From positions 1 to 40,600 of the forward strand of contig NZ_JAIWPR010000056.1 in the NCBI RefSeq assembly GCF_021191635.1: 40,600 bases of DNA, in the 5' to 3' direction. Positions 1 to 9,537 of the stretch are shown here, piece after piece. The translations under genes and the position numbers were made by a program. The notes beneath the pieces are model-generated. The model ran no database searches, had not been told where the DNA came from, and saw nothing but the letters and a program-made list of their open reading frames with translations. This stretch comes from Alterluteimonas quercicellularis. GTDB taxonomy: Bacteria; Pseudomonadota; Gammaproteobacteria; Xanthomonadales; Xanthomonadaceae. Every line of letters begins with the position of its first letter. The stretch's first letter is position 1.

Positions 1-85
1 TGGGTGCGGGCCTGCTTTGTGCGATGGCCGCCCCCGTCGCCCACGCCGGGGCGTGCGCCCGCGCGGCCCCACGCCTCCACCGGGC

Positions 86-2032
86 TCAACGCTCGCCGAG
101 CAGCGCGTGCTTCCAGAACTCCACGCCGGCCCAGAAGATGAAGTCGCGGTTCTCGCGCTTGTGGAAGCCGTGGCCCTCGTTGCGCGCCAGCACGTGCCAG
201 GCCTCGCCGCCGCGGGCGCGGACCGCGGCGACGATCTGCTCGGCCTCGGAGGCCGGCACCCGCGGGTCGTTGCCGCCGGTGGCGACCATCAGCGGCACGC
301 GGATGCGCTCGACGTTGCGCAGCGGCGAGATCTCGCCCAGCCTGGCGCGCTGCTCCGGGACCCGCTCGTCGCCGTACTCGACCCGGCGCAGGTCCTGGCG
401 GTACTTCTGCGTGTTCTCCAGGAAGGTCACGAAGTCCGAGATCGCCACCGCGCAGCTGGCCGCGCGCAGGCGCTCGCTGTAGTGCACCGCGGACGCGTAG
501 CACATGTAGCCGCCGTAGGAGAACCCGTAGACGGCGAAGCGCCCGGCGTCGAGCCCGGCGTCGCGCTGCAGGGCGTCGAGGAAGGCGCCGACGTCGCGGA
601 CCGAGTCCTCGCGCTTCCAGGGGCCGTTGTCCAGGCCCAGGAAGCGCTTGCCGTAGCCGGACGAACCGCGCACGTTGGGCAGGAAGATCGCGATCCCCAG
701 CTCGTTGATCAGGTAGTTGTCGGCGCCCAGGAAGCCGGGCCGGCTCTGTCCCTCCGGCCCGCCGTGGATGTCGACGATCAGCGGCCGCGGGCCGGGGAAG
801 CGTCCGGGGTCGGGCCGGTACAGGAAGCCCGACATCGGCTCGCCGTCGAAGCTCTCGATCTCCACCAGTTCCGGCTCGCGGTTGCGCGCCAGGTCCAGGC
901 CGCCGGCCTCGCTGAAGGTCCAGCGGCGCACCGCCAGCGTGTCGGGATCGATCGAGAACGCATCGCCCGGCACCCCGGCCGCGGACAGGCTCAGGCCGAT
1001 CTCGCCCCAGGGCGCGACCTGGATCGTGTCGCCGAAGCTCCAGTGCAGCACGCCGGCCGGCAGCCCCTCGACGTCGCGCACCGCGCCGCCGGCCGGGTCG
1101 AGCACGCGGATGCGCGACACGCCCGCCTCGTTGACGGCGTAGACCACGAAGCGCTCGTCGGGCGCCACCGCGTAGTCGCCGACGTCCCAGCGCGTCTCCG
1201 GGCTGAGCGCGGCGAACGCGCCGCTGCGCGGGTCCAGCTTGCCCAGGCGCACGAAGTCCGAGTCCCGGCTCGACAGCACCCAGATCCGGCCGTCGGCGGC
1301 GTAGCGCGCGTCGGCGTAGGACACCGCCTGCGCCGGGTCGGTCAGCGGCGTGGTGCGGCCGCTGGCGAGGTCGACCTCGTGGATCGCCGCGTGGTCGATC
1401 GAGCGCCGGTCGATCGCCAGCGCGCGGGTGCCGTCGGGCGAGAAGTCGCTGATGTTCCAGCCGCCGCCGGACACCGTCGCCACGCGGCGCTCGGTGGACG
1501 GATCGCGCGGGTCCATCACGTACAGGTCGGCGTCGGCGCCGTTGCGGCGCGTGGACGAGTACCCGATCAGGCGGCCGTCGCGGCTCCAGGCGCCGAACCA
1601 GTTGCGGCTCCTGCCGTCGGTCAGCAGCGTCAGTCGGCCGTCCTGCAGCCGATAGAGCTGGTAGAACTCGTCGCCGCCGACGTCCTTCTGCACCACCAGC
1701 GCGTCGCCGCCGGCGGGGGCGTGGGTGGCGAACGGCGTGGGTTCGTTCTCGAAGCTGATCTGCCGCCGCGCGCCCTCCGGCGCGGCGACCCGGAACAGCT
1801 GGTCGGTGCTGCCGAAGCGGGTCTTGATCAGCATCGAGCGGTCGGCCGGGTTCCAGCCCAGGAAGTTCGCGCTGCGGAACTCCAGGTAGGGCCGGGTGGC
1901 CTCGGCGGTGGCGGCCGGGATCGGCGGCAGGCCGTCGGCGAGCACCGCGGCCGGCGGCGCCACCTCGGCGTGCGCGGCGGTGGCGGCCGCGGTCAGGGCC
2001 AGGCCCAGGAGAGTGCGCAAGAGGTGGTTCAT
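86..2032 (-). CDS. secreted S9 family (prolyl oligopeptidase-type) serine peptidase
   Basis: This 648-residue protein has a Sec signal peptide (about residues 1-22, ending AAHA), a long beta-propeller-like middle (about 40-385) and a C-terminal alpha/beta-hydrolase domain. The catalytic triad is visible as Ser505 in GFSYGGYM, Asp589 in GGNDPRVP and His621 in NEGHGF. The oxyanion-region motif HGGPEGQ is also present. Such enzymes cleave short or constrained peptides, here in the periplasm. The gene lies 39 bp after a TonB-dependent receptor on the same strand, so the two are probably co-transcribed under the FecI/FecR pair next door. Homologues in receptor/FecIR neighbourhoods include the lasso-peptide isopeptidases (AtxE type), but no lasso precursor or maturation gene is seen here. 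I am sure of the fold and family; the substrate is unknown. Confidence 0.93.
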   Translation of the reverse strand: MNHLLRTLLGLALTAAATAAHAEVAPPAAVLADGLPPIPAATAEATRPYLEFRSANFLGWNPADRSMLIKTRFGSTDQLFRVAAPEGARRQISFENEPTPFATHAPAGGDALVVQKDVGGDEFYQLYRLQDGRLTLLTDGRSRNWFGAWSRDGRLIGYSSTRRNGADADLYVMDPRDPSTERRVATVSGGGWNISDFSPDGTRALAIDRRSIDHAAIHEVDLASGRTTPLTDPAQAVSYADARYAADGRIWVLSSRDSDFVRLGKLDPRSGAFAALSPETRWDVGDYAVAPDERFVVYAVNEAGVSRIRVLDPAGGAVRDVEGLPAGVLHWSFGDTIQVAPWGEIGLSLSAAGVPGDAFSIDPDTLAVRRWTFSEAGGLDLARNREPELVEIESFDGEPMSGFLYRPDPGRFPGPRPLIVDIHGGPEGQSRPGFLGADNYLINELGIAIFLPNVRGSSGYGKRFLGLDNGPWKREDSVRDVGAFLDALQRDAGLDAGRFAVYGFSYGGYMCYASAVHYSERLRAASCAVAISDFVTFLENTQKYRQDLRRVEYGDERVPEQRARLGEISPLRNVERIRVPLMVATGGNDPRVPASEAEQIVAAVRARGGEAWHVLARNEGHGFHKRENRDFIFWAGVEFWKHALLGER

Positions 2033-2071
2033 TCGGTCCCCGTGGTTCGATGGGCGGCAGAGCGCCGGCGG

Positions 2072-5000
2072 TCAGAAGTTCAGGCGGACGCCGGCGGTGT
2101 AGTAGCGCCCCATCACGTCGTAGTAGGGCGAGAACGTCGAGCCGATCGGCGCCAGCTTGTTGGTCACGTTGTTGACCGCCGCGTACAGCTCGACCAGCCG
2201 GCCCTCGCCCAGGCGCGCGCTGGCGCCGAGGTCGTAGTAGACGTAGCTGCCGATCGCGCCGTTGACGATGGCCTGGTTGCGGTCGTACTGGCCCGCGGCG
2301 ATGTAGCGGGCGCGCACGTTGGCCGAGAAGCGGTCGCTGGCGAAGCTCAGGCTGGACACCGCGCGCCACTTCGGCACGCCCAGCCCGAAGGCGTAGCCCT
2401 GCGACTCGACGTACTCCATGTTGTTGATGCCGTCGTCGGTGGTCAGGCTGTGGATCCAGGTCGCCAGCGTGCGCGCGGTCAGCGTGCCGTCGACGCCGAA
2501 CAGCGTCGCCGGGCGCCGGTAGGCGACCTCGACGTCCACGCCGTCGGTCTTGTACTCCGACAGGTTGGTGTAGGTGGACACGATGCGGACGATGTTGCCG
2601 CCCGCGTCGCGCTCGACGCGGGCGCACATCGCCGCGTTGCCTGCCGCGCAGCGGTTGAGGATGTCCTGCAGGCCGATGGTGGTGATCACGTCCTGGATGC
2701 GGATGTCGAAGTAGTCGACCGACAGGTCCAGGCCCTCCACCGACTGCGGCGACCAGGTCACCCCGGCGGTCAGCGTGTCGGCGGTCTCCGGGACCAGGTC
2801 GGGGTTGCCGCCGCCGTTGCTGAGCGCATAGACGGTCTGGTCGGTCACCGGGTCGAGCACGTAGCTCCAGCCGGTGGTGCTGGTGGTGTACAGCTCCGAC
2901 AGGTTCGCCGAGCGGATGTCGCGCGAGCGCGCGACGCGGCCGCGGAAGCCCGGGAAGAACTCGTTGGTCGCGCCCAGCTTCCACGACCAGATCGCGCCGG
3001 TGGTGGAGTAGTCGGACACGCGCGCGGCGGCGTTGAGCGAGAAGTCGTGCAGCCCCGGGCGGTCCTTGGCGATCGGCAGCAGCACCTCGCCGAACAGCTC
3101 CTTGACGTTGAAGCTGCCCTTCATGGGATTGAAGCTGAAGGAGCGGAAGGCCTTGGCCGCGTCCAGGGCGCCGACGCGCTGGTCGATCGACTCGCGCCGC
3201 GCCTCGACGCCGACCGCCACCGAGGCCGCGCCCGCCGGCATCTCGAAGGGCTCGCCGCGCAGGCTCGCGCCGAAGGTGTCGAGCTTGACCGTCGAGCGCT
3301 GGCTCGGGGTGCCGGTGACGTAGTCGGCCGCCTCCTGCGACGGCGCGCCCTCGCCGAACAGGTCGATCGGCACGCAGTACACGCCGGGATCGTTCAGCGT
3401 CACCCGGCATACCGGCTGGCCGCTGGCGGGGTCGATCACCGAGTCGATCGCGTTGGCCCACTCCTGCCGCAGCACGAAGCCGGGGGTGTCGAAGTTCTGC
3501 TCGGCCTCGCCGTGCGAGTAGTACGCGCTCCAGCGCCAGTCGTCGCCAGCGTAGCCGTCGAAGGCGAGCGTGGCCTGGGTGGTCCTGCGCTCGAAGTCGA
3601 TGTGCGGGTAGTTGATGTCGTTGTTGAAGCGGCCCAGCGTCAGCGTGCTGGCGCCGGCGGCCAGCATCTCGGCGCGCACCTGGTCGGGCAGGAAGGCGTT
3701 GTCGATCCCGATCGACAGCGAGCTGCCGCGGTTGTGGTCGCCGAACCAGATGTAGTGGTTGTACATCCGCGAATGGCGCAGGTCCGCGGTCATGCGCACC
3801 GTGTCGCTGAGGTCGTAGCGCACGCTGGCCAGCGCCGAGTAGCGCTTCTGCGGCGCGCTCAGCGGGCTGTAGTCGTCGTTGGACGGGCCTTCGCCGCCGC
3901 TCATCAGCGCGCCGACCACGGTGCCGTAGTCGAAGTCGCGCAGCGAGCCGTCGGGGTTGAAGGCCTTGCCGGCCAGCGAGAAGCCGCTCAGCGCGTTGCC
4001 GGCCGCGTCGCGCGCGCCGACGATCAGGCCGCCGATGGCGGCGTCGGAGAAGCCGACGTCGGGCATCAGCGTGGGCGTGCCGCCGATCGACAGGGTCGAC
4101 CAGCGCCCGGCGCGCTCGCGCGCGCTGCGCGGCACGATGCCGTCGTTGTCGAGGAACTCGCCGCCGATGAGCACGTGGCCGCGGCCGTCGGCGAAATCGG
4201 CGCCCCAGGCGCCCTCGAAGCGCCGCTCGTCGCCGTCGGAATAGGTCGATCGGCCGGCCTGCGCACCGAGCTTCGCCCCGGTGAAGTCGTGGTCGAGGGT
4301 GATGTTGACCACGCCGCCGACCGCGCCCGAACCCCAGGCCGCCGAGGCGCCGCCGGTCACCACGTCGACGTACTTCACCAGTACCGAGGGGATGGTGTTG
4401 AGGTCGTTGTCGCCGGAGACGCGCCGCCCGTCGAGCAGCACCAGCGTGCGGCTGATGCCCAGGCCGCGCAGGTCCACCGGCGCGTTGCCGGCGCCGGTAT
4501 TGGACCCGGTGGTCTGCGGCGAGCTGGTGGCGCGGAACTGCGGCAGGTCGTTGAGCGCGGCGCCCACGTTGGTGCGGGTGTCCAGGCTCAGCTCCTCGGC
4601 GCTGATCGGCAGGATCGGCGTGGGCGAGACGAAGTCGGGCCGGTCGATGCGCGAGGCCGAGACGCGCACGGCGTCGAGGTCGGTGGCGCCCGGGGCCGCG
4701 CCGCCCTGCGCCTGCGGCGCGGCGGCCTGCGGGGCCGCGCCGGCCGGCCGCTCGACCGGGACGATGATGACCCCGGCGTCGCTTTCGCGGTACGACAGCC
4801 CGGTCCCGGCCAGCAGCCGGGACAGCGCCTCGTCCAGCGTGTAGCGGCCCGACAGCCCGGGCGCCTCGAGGCCGCGGACCAGTTCCGGCGCCACCATGAT
4901 CTGGCGGTCGGCGGCGATCGCCAGCTGGTTCAGGGCCGAGCCGAGCGGCTGGCGCTCGATCGCGTAGTGCTGCGCCGGCGTCTGCGCCGCGGCCGGCGCC

Positions 5001-5110
5001 GCGACCGCGGCGGTCGCCACTGCCAGCGCGACGGCCAGCGCCGTAGCCAGCGGACGGAGCGAAAGCCGGCGATCGCCGTGCGTCCCGGAACCCATTGAAC
5101 CCCTTGCCAT
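2072..5110 (-). CDS. TonB-dependent transducer receptor with N-terminal STN signalling domain
   Basis: The protein has about 1012 residues. A signal peptide ending AAAQT is followed by an STN domain (about 50-120, starting QHYAIERQPLGSALNQLA), a plug domain (VDLRGLGISRTLVLLDGRR; VVTGGASAAWGSGAVGG) and a 22-strand barrel ending in AGVRLNF, the usual terminal aromatic. STN domains contact FecR-type proteins, and fecI/fecR homologues lie divergently upstream, so this should be a ligand-sensing receptor that induces its own expression. I chose the ATG at 5110 because AGGGG lies 5 nt upstream; the ATG at 5095 (AAGGGG, 4 nt upstream) is equally possible and would remove five residues. The open frame continues to 5689, but the extension is arginine/proline-rich, has no signal peptide and crosses fecI. 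The secreted peptidase downstream suggests a peptide ligand. Confidence 0.93.
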   Translation of the reverse strand: MARGSMGSGTHGDRRLSLRPLATALAVALAVATAAVAAPAAAQTPAQHYAIERQPLGSALNQLAIAADRQIMVAPELVRGLEAPGLSGRYTLDEALSRLLAGTGLSYRESDAGVIIVPVERPAGAAPQAAAPQAQGGAAPGATDLDAVRVSASRIDRPDFVSPTPILPISAEELSLDTRTNVGAALNDLPQFRATSSPQTTGSNTGAGNAPVDLRGLGISRTLVLLDGRRVSGDNDLNTIPSVLVKYVDVVTGGASAAWGSGAVGGVVNITLDHDFTGAKLGAQAGRSTYSDGDERRFEGAWGADFADGRGHVLIGGEFLDNDGIVPRSARERAGRWSTLSIGGTPTLMPDVGFSDAAIGGLIVGARDAAGNALSGFSLAGKAFNPDGSLRDFDYGTVVGALMSGGEGPSNDDYSPLSAPQKRYSALASVRYDLSDTVRMTADLRHSRMYNHYIWFGDHNRGSSLSIGIDNAFLPDQVRAEMLAAGASTLTLGRFNNDINYPHIDFERRTTQATLAFDGYAGDDWRWSAYYSHGEAEQNFDTPGFVLRQEWANAIDSVIDPASGQPVCRVTLNDPGVYCVPIDLFGEGAPSQEAADYVTGTPSQRSTVKLDTFGASLRGEPFEMPAGAASVAVGVEARRESIDQRVGALDAAKAFRSFSFNPMKGSFNVKELFGEVLLPIAKDRPGLHDFSLNAAARVSDYSTTGAIWSWKLGATNEFFPGFRGRVARSRDIRSANLSELYTTSTTGWSYVLDPVTDQTVYALSNGGGNPDLVPETADTLTAGVTWSPQSVEGLDLSVDYFDIRIQDVITTIGLQDILNRCAAGNAAMCARVERDAGGNIVRIVSTYTNLSEYKTDGVDVEVAYRRPATLFGVDGTLTARTLATWIHSLTTDDGINNMEYVESQGYAFGLGVPKWRAVSSLSFASDRFSANVRARYIAAGQYDRNQAIVNGAIGSYVYYDLGASARLGEGRLVELYAAVNNVTNKLAPIGSTFSPYYDVMGRYYTAGVRLNF

Positions 5111-5178
5111 GCATTCCCCTCGATGGTCGTGACCGATGCCGGTCGTCCATGACGGGTTGAGCGATCCCTCATGAGAGG

Positions 5179-5204
5179 TAGACGCAGGTCCCGGCGGATT
5201 CCTC
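5179..5204 (-). promoter_or_regulatory. candidate FecI-type ECF sigma promoter for the receptor
   Basis: On the minus strand a GAGGAAT -35-like element (GGAAT at 5202-5198) is followed after 13 bp by CGTCTA (5184-5179), a -10 motif often seen at FecI-type ECF promoters. It would leave a leader of about 70 nt before the receptor ATG at 5110. The placement between the divergent sigma factor and receptor genes fits FecI-controlled expression. This rests on motif resemblance only. Confidence 0.45.
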
Positions 5205-5277
5205 ACCTTGCCGGCGGATCGGGACTGACGTAGGGTCGGAAGCGCCAGTCGTCGTCTTCCTCCCCCCGCCCCCGCCC

Positions 5278-5838
5278 ATGAATCGCCCCGCCACCGGCCA
5301 GGCGCCCGGAGCCGCCGTGCCGCACGCCGATGCGCGCGACCTCGGCCTGCTGGCGCAACGCCACAGGCCGGCGCTGATGCGCTATTTCTCGCGCCACCTC
5401 GCCTCGCCCGAGGACGCGGAGGACCTGACCCAGGAGACGCTGGCGCGGCTGAGCCAGCAGCCGGCGGAAAGCCTCGCCGGCCTGGCCAACGTCGAGGCCT
5501 ACCTGCTGCGCATCGCCTCCAACCTGCTGCGCGACCGCTTCCGCCGCGACCGCAGCCACCACGTCGCCGACCACGTGCCGATCGAGACGGCCGTGCTGGG
5601 CTGGCAGGGTGAGGAACCCTCCTGCGAGCGCGTCTACGAACACGAGGCGCGCCTGCGGCGTTTCCTGCAGGCGCTGGACGAGCTGTCACCGCGCTGTCGC
5701 CAGGTCTTCCTGCTGCAGCGATATGATGGGCTGACCTACAGCGCCATCGCCAAGCGGCTCGGGATCAGCGCGAGCGCCGTGGAGAAGCACATGATGCGCG
5801 CACTGCTGCACTTGGACGCGAAGCTGGGCGGAGCATGA
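5278..5838 (+). CDS. fecI: FecI-type ECF RNA polymerase sigma factor
   Basis: This 186-residue protein has sigma70 region 2 at about 25-95 (HLASPEDAEDLTQETLARL; AYLLRIASNLLRDRFRRD) and region 4 at about 130-180 (LSPRCRQVFLLQRYDGLTY; helix-turn-helix GISASAVEKHMMRA). This is the FecI subgroup, which directs RNA polymerase to the promoter of a TonB receptor when FecR passes on the signal. It overlaps the next gene by four bases (ATGA), so translation is coupled to fecR. The likely target is the divergent receptor gene ending at 2072. No strong ribosome-binding site precedes the ATG. The symbol is by family resemblance; its target has not been tested. Confidence 0.93.
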   Translation: MNRPATGQAPGAAVPHADARDLGLLAQRHRPALMRYFSRHLASPEDAEDLTQETLARLSQQPAESLAGLANVEAYLLRIASNLLRDRFRRDRSHHVADHVPIETAVLGWQGEEPSCERVYEHEARLRRFLQALDELSPRCRQVFLLQRYDGLTYSAIAKRLGISASAVEKHMMRALLHLDAKLGGA

Positions 5839-6866
5839 GTTCGGAACTCGAATCGATCGCTGGCGGCGACCCCGTACGCCAGCAGGCGGCCGCCTGGTTC
5901 GCGCGCCTGCGCTCGGACGACGTCGCCGCCGCCGACACGCAGCGCTGGGCGGCGTGGCTGGAGGCGGACCCGCGCCATCGCAGCGCCTACGAGCGGCTGG
6001 AGCGGCTGTGGTCGGAGGCCGGCGAGCACGCGCCGGACCCGGAGATCGCCCGGCGCCTGGCGGGCGCAGAGGCGCGCCCATCCGGCGCGCGCCGGCCCCG
6101 GCGCCTCCGCGCGCTCGCGACCGCGGCCGCCGCGGTCGTCGCCGCGGCGATCGGCGCCTGGGCGCTGACCCGGCCGCCGGCGCCGGCGCCGGAGACGACC
6201 TACGCCACCGCCGTCGGCGAGCAGCGCGACCTGTCGCTGGAGGACGGCACCCGGGTCACCCTGGACACCGACACCCGGCTGCGGGTCGCCTACCTGGACG
6301 ACGAGCGCAGGATGGTCCTGGACCGCGGCCGCGCCTTCTTCCGCGTCGCACCGGAGGCGCGCCCGCTGTCGGTGCGGACCCGCCACGGCGGCGTGCGCGT
6401 GGTCGGCACCGCCTTCGAGATGCGCCGCGACGAAGGCACGGTCGACGTGGCCCTGATCGAGGGCGAAGTGCTGCTGCTGCCGCCGGAGGAAGCGCGCGGA
6501 GCGGCCGCCGCGCCCGTGCGGATGGTGGCCGGCCAGCGCGCCCGGCTCGGCGCCGGCCTGCCGGCGCCGCGGATCGAGCCGCTGCAGGCGACGTCCGCGC
6601 CGGCCTGGCTGTCGGGGCGGCTGGTGTTCGAGGAGGCCGCGCTGGTGGACGCGGCGGCGGAGTTCAACCGCTACGGCCACGGCCGCGTCGTGCTCGACGG
6701 CGAGGGCCTGGCCGCGATCCGCATCACCGGCGTGTTCCGCAGCGACGGCGCGGCCGCCTTCGCCGGCGCGCTCGCCGACGCCTACCCGGTGGTGCTGGAC
6801 GCGCCCGAACCCGGCGTGCTGCGCCTGCGCCCCGACCCCGATCGCAGCGGGGCACGCGCGCCTTAG
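5835..6866 (+). CDS. fecR: FecR-type membrane anti-sigma/sigma regulator
   Basis: This 343-residue protein has the three-part FecR layout. The cytoplasmic N-terminal domain (about 12-65, [12 protein letters not shown], then [23 protein letters not shown]) binds the sigma factor. A single membrane segment at about 91-112 follows an arginine-rich stretch. The periplasmic FecR domain (about 122-240, [40 protein letters not shown]) is followed by a C-terminal STN-like/DUF4974 domain ([18 protein letters not shown]). It should relay ligand occupancy of the STN-bearing receptor across the inner membrane to the sigma factor. It forms an operon with fecI and ends before an intergenic region with a REP-like repeat and a strong stem-loop. 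Confidence 0.92.
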   Translation: MSSELESIAGGDPVRQQAAAWFARLRSDDVAAADTQRWAAWLEADPRHRSAYERLERLWSEAGEHAPDPEIARRLAGAEARPSGARRPRRLRALATAAAAVVAAAIGAWALTRPPAPAPETTYATAVGEQRDLSLEDGTRVTLDTDTRLRVAYLDDERRMVLDRGRAFFRVAPEARPLSVRTRHGGVRVVGTAFEMRRDEGTVDVALIEGEVLLLPPEEARGAAAAPVRMVAGQRARLGAGLPAPRIEPLQATSAPAWLSGRLVFEEAALVDAAAEFNRYGHGRVVLDGEGLAAIRITGVFRSDGAAAFAGALADAYPVVLDAPEPGVLRLRPDPDRSGARAP

Positions 6867-6941
6867 CGCTGCGGATCGCGCCGCCATGCGCTGGCGAAAT
6901 CGCGCGGCGCCGGGGCCATGTTCCAAGCGCGATGGGCAGCC

Positions 6942-6968
6942 CGTAGGAGCGCGCTCGCGCGCGACGGC
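6942..6968 (+). repeat. REP-like GTAGGAGCGC...GCGCGACGGC element
   Basis: The stretch reads CGTAGGAGCGCGCTCGCG and then CGCGACGGC. This matches the short dispersed GTAGGAGCG(n)CGCGAC elements common in Lysobacter, Xanthomonas and Pseudomonas intergenic DNA. The GCGCGC core is self-complementary. It sits between convergent fecR and metE and directly abuts the terminator-like stem. Only one copy was noticed in the window, so assignment to a family rests on memory. Confidence 0.55.
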
Positions 6969-7002
6969 GGAGGCGCCCCCGCATGCATCGGGGGCGCCTC
7001 CG
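6968..7002 (-). terminator. strong stem-loop at the end of metE, possibly bidirectional
   Basis: A perfect 14-bp inverted repeat (6968-6981 pairing with 6989-7002, arms beginning CGGAGGCGCC) encloses a 7-nt loop, CATGCAT. It begins 11 bp after the metE stop codon and lies between convergent fecR and metE, so it could end transcription from both sides. No T-tract follows on either strand, so it may act with Rho or as an mRNA 3'-end stabiliser. Confidence 0.7.
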
Positions 7003-7013
7003 GCACACCGCGG

Positions 7014-9305
7014 TCAGGCCGGGGCGGCGGTCTGCGTGCGCAGCGCCCGCGCCGCGGCGACCATCGCCTCCAGCGCGGCGCGCGTCTCCGGCCAGGCGCG
7101 CGTCTTCAGGCCGCAGTCCGGGTTCACCCACAGCTGCGCCTGCGGGATCACCGCGCGCGCCTTCTCCAGCAGCGCGATCATCTCGCCGGCGTCGGGCACG
7201 CGCGGGGAGTGGATGTCGTACACGCCCGGGCCGATCCCGTTGGGATAGCGGAAGCGCACGAATGCGTCCAGCAGCTCCATGCGCGAGCGCGAGGTCTCGA
7301 TCGAGATCGCGTCGGCGTCCATCGCCGCGACCGCCTCGATGATGTCGTTGAACTCCGAGTAGCACATGTGGGTGTGGATCTGGGTCTCGTCGCGCACGCC
7401 CGAGGCGCTGAGGCGGAAGCTCTCCACCGCCCAGTCGAGGTAGGCGGCCCAGTCGGCGCGGCGCAGCGGCAGGCCCTCGCGCAGCGCGGGCTCGTCGATC
7501 TGGATCGCGCGGATGCCCGCCGCCTCCAGGTCCTGCACCTCGTCGCGCAGCGCCAGCGCGATCTGCCGGCAGGTCTCCGCGCGCGGCTGGTCGTCGCGCA
7601 CGAACGACCACTGCAGGATCGTCACCGGGCCGGTCAGCATGCCCTTCATCGGCCGCCCGGTCAGCGACTGCGCGTAGGCCGACCAGCGCACCGTCATCGG
7701 CGCCGGGCGCACGACGTCGCCGTAGATCACCGGCGGCTTCACGCAGCGCGAGCCGTAGCTCTGCACCCAGCCGTTCCTGGTGAAGGCGAAGCCGTCGAGC
7801 TGCTCGCCGAAGTACTCCACCATGTCGTTGCGCTCGAACTCGCCGTGCACCAGCATGTCGAGGCCGAGCTCCTCCTGGATGCGCACGCAGCGCGCGGTCT
7901 CGGCCTCCAGGAAGGCCTGGTAGTCGGCATCCGACAGCTTGCCGGCGCGATGCCGGGCGCGCGCCTGCCGCACTTCGTGGGTCTGCGGGAACGAGCCGAT
8001 GGTGGTGGTCGGGAACGAGGGCAGCCCCAGCGCCTCCTGCTGCAGCTCGGCGCGCCGGGGGTACGGCGACTGCCGCTGCGCGCGCACCTCGCCCAGCCCC
8101 TGCAGCCGCGCGGCCACCTCCGGCCGGTGCACGCGCGGCGAGCGGCGGCGGCTCTCCACGCGCGCGCGCGCCTGCGCCAGCGCATCGGCCGCGGCGCCCT
8201 CGTCGTCCAGCGCGTCGGCCAGCAGGCGCAGCTCCTCCAGCTTCTGCTTCGCGAACGCCAGCCAGCCGCGGAACTCCTCGTCGAGCCCGGTCTCGTGCGC
8301 GGTGTCGACCGGCACATGCAGCAGCGAGCACGACGGCGCCAGCCACAGGCGCTCGTCGCCGACCGCCTCGCGGGCGTAGCGCGCCAGCACCAGCGCGTTG
8401 TCCGGGTGGGTGCGCCAGACGTTGCGGCCGTTGACCAGGCCGGCCGAGAACACGCGCCCGGCCGGCAATGCCGCCAGCACCTCGCCCAGCTGCTCCGGCG
8501 CGCGCGCCAGGTCCACGTGCAGGCCGTCCACCGGCAGGCCCGCGGCCAGCGGCAGGTTGTCGCCCAGCGCGCCGAAGTAGGTCGCCAGCAGCAGCTTCGG
8601 CCGCGGCGCCTGCGCCAGCGCGGCGTAGGCGCGGGCGCAGGCGTCGCGCACGCGGTCGTCGAGGTCGAGCACCAGCACCGGCTCGTCCACCTGCACCCAG
8701 CCGGCGCCGGCGTCGTGCAGCCGGCGCAGCAGCTCGGCGTAGACCGGCAGCAGCGCGTCGAGCAGGTCGAAGCGGTCGCTGCCGTCGACGGTCTTGGACA
8801 GCCACAGCAGGGTCACCGGCCCGATCAGCACCGGGCGGGTCTCGATGCCCGCCGCCTTCGCCTCCAGGTACTCGCGCACCGGCTTGTCGTCGCGCAGGCG
8901 GAAGCGCTGGCCGGCGTGCAGCTCGGGGACCAGGTAGTGGTAGTTGGTGTCGAACCACTTGGTCATCTCCAGCGCGCGCAGGTCTAGCCCGCCGCGCTGG
9001 TGGCCGCGCGCCAGCGCGAAGTAGCCGGCCAGCGGGTCGGCGTCGGCCAGCGCGCGGTAGCGCTCGGGCACCGCGTCGACGCAGAACGCGGCGTCGAGCA
9101 CCTGGTCGTAGAGCGAGAAGTCGTTGCTGGGCGGCAGGTCCACGCCGGCCTCGCGCTGCAGCCGCCAGTGGCGCAGGCGCAGATCGCGCGCGATGTCCTG
9201 CAGCGCCTCGGCCGCGAGGCCGCCCTGCCAATAGTCCTCCACGGCGCGCTTGAGCTCGCGCTTCGCGCCGATGCGGGGAAATCCAAGATGGGTGACCAGT
9301 GCCAT
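7014..9305 (-). CDS. metE: cobalamin-independent methionine synthase
   Basis: This 763-residue protein transfers the methyl group of methyltetrahydrofolate (polyglutamate) to homocysteine, the last step of methionine synthesis, without B12. Its length is close to the 753 residues of the E. coli enzyme. The N-terminal half starts [17 protein letters not shown] and the C-terminal half holds the zinc site: His646 and Cys648 in HTHMCYSEF, Glu670 in SIETS and Cys731 in [11 protein letters not shown]. These are offset by five from the E. coli residues, so the enzyme should be active. The start is the ATG at 9305, with GAGGAC 5 nt upstream. An upstream cobalamin riboswitch indicates that it is shut off when B12 is available, which implies the cell also has a B12-dependent MetH elsewhere. 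It is a single-gene unit ending at a strong stem-loop. Confidence 0.98.
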   Translation of the reverse strand: MALVTHLGFPRIGAKRELKRAVEDYWQGGLAAEALQDIARDLRLRHWRLQREAGVDLPPSNDFSLYDQVLDAAFCVDAVPERYRALADADPLAGYFALARGHQRGGLDLRALEMTKWFDTNYHYLVPELHAGQRFRLRDDKPVREYLEAKAAGIETRPVLIGPVTLLWLSKTVDGSDRFDLLDALLPVYAELLRRLHDAGAGWVQVDEPVLVLDLDDRVRDACARAYAALAQAPRPKLLLATYFGALGDNLPLAAGLPVDGLHVDLARAPEQLGEVLAALPAGRVFSAGLVNGRNVWRTHPDNALVLARYAREAVGDERLWLAPSCSLLHVPVDTAHETGLDEEFRGWLAFAKQKLEELRLLADALDDEGAAADALAQARARVESRRRSPRVHRPEVAARLQGLGEVRAQRQSPYPRRAELQQEALGLPSFPTTTIGSFPQTHEVRQARARHRAGKLSDADYQAFLEAETARCVRIQEELGLDMLVHGEFERNDMVEYFGEQLDGFAFTRNGWVQSYGSRCVKPPVIYGDVVRPAPMTVRWSAYAQSLTGRPMKGMLTGPVTILQWSFVRDDQPRAETCRQIALALRDEVQDLEAAGIRAIQIDEPALREGLPLRRADWAAYLDWAVESFRLSASGVRDETQIHTHMCYSEFNDIIEAVAAMDADAISIETSRSRMELLDAFVRFRYPNGIGPGVYDIHSPRVPDAGEMIALLEKARAVIPQAQLWVNPDCGLKTRAWPETRAALEAMVAAARALRTQTAAPA

Positions 9306-9310
9306 GTCGT

Positions 9311-9337
9311 GTCCTCGTGCGTGGGTGGCGGGAGGAC
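9311..9337 (-). promoter_or_regulatory. metE ribosome-binding site in a potential masking hairpin
   Basis: The metE Shine-Dalgarno GAGGAC (9316-9311, 5 nt before the ATG) can pair perfectly with GTCCTC at 9337-9332. This gives a 6-bp stem with a 15-nt loop. It lies about 200 nt beyond the cobalamin aptamer, so it could be the expression platform that blocks translation. Whether B12 binding favours this stem cannot be decided by eye. Confidence 0.45.
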
Positions 9338-9537
9338 GCAGGCGGCCGCAGACGGCGCGCCTCGCGGCACGCGCGTCGTCCGGCCGACCTTCGCCTCCCT
9401 CGGGCGAACCGGCACCTGCGCGGACGGGCACGGGAGCGCCGCCGGCGCAGCGAGGCGCGGCGGATCGCCCCGGCGACCTCCCCGCGGAAGTCCCAGGTCG
9501 TGCGGCCGGGCGCCGTTGCGCGCACCGGCCGGCCGGG

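Noticed and set aside
17..5098. 1693-codon open frame on the plus strand across the peptidase and receptor genes
   Set aside because: It is antisense to two clearly recognisable genes. Its translation is Arg/Ala/Val/Asp low-complexity with no domain, as expected in very GC-rich DNA where stop codons are rare.
2033..5277. Lasso-peptide precursor near the S9 peptidase and receptor
   Set aside because: The gaps at 2033-2071 and 5111-5277 hold no short frame with a leader and core pattern, and no lasso B or C gene occurs in the window.
5111..5689. N-terminal extension of the STN receptor frame
   Set aside because: It runs antisense through fecI, is Arg/Pro-rich and would bury the signal peptide. 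A ribosome-binding site and signal peptide mark the start at 5110 (or 5095).
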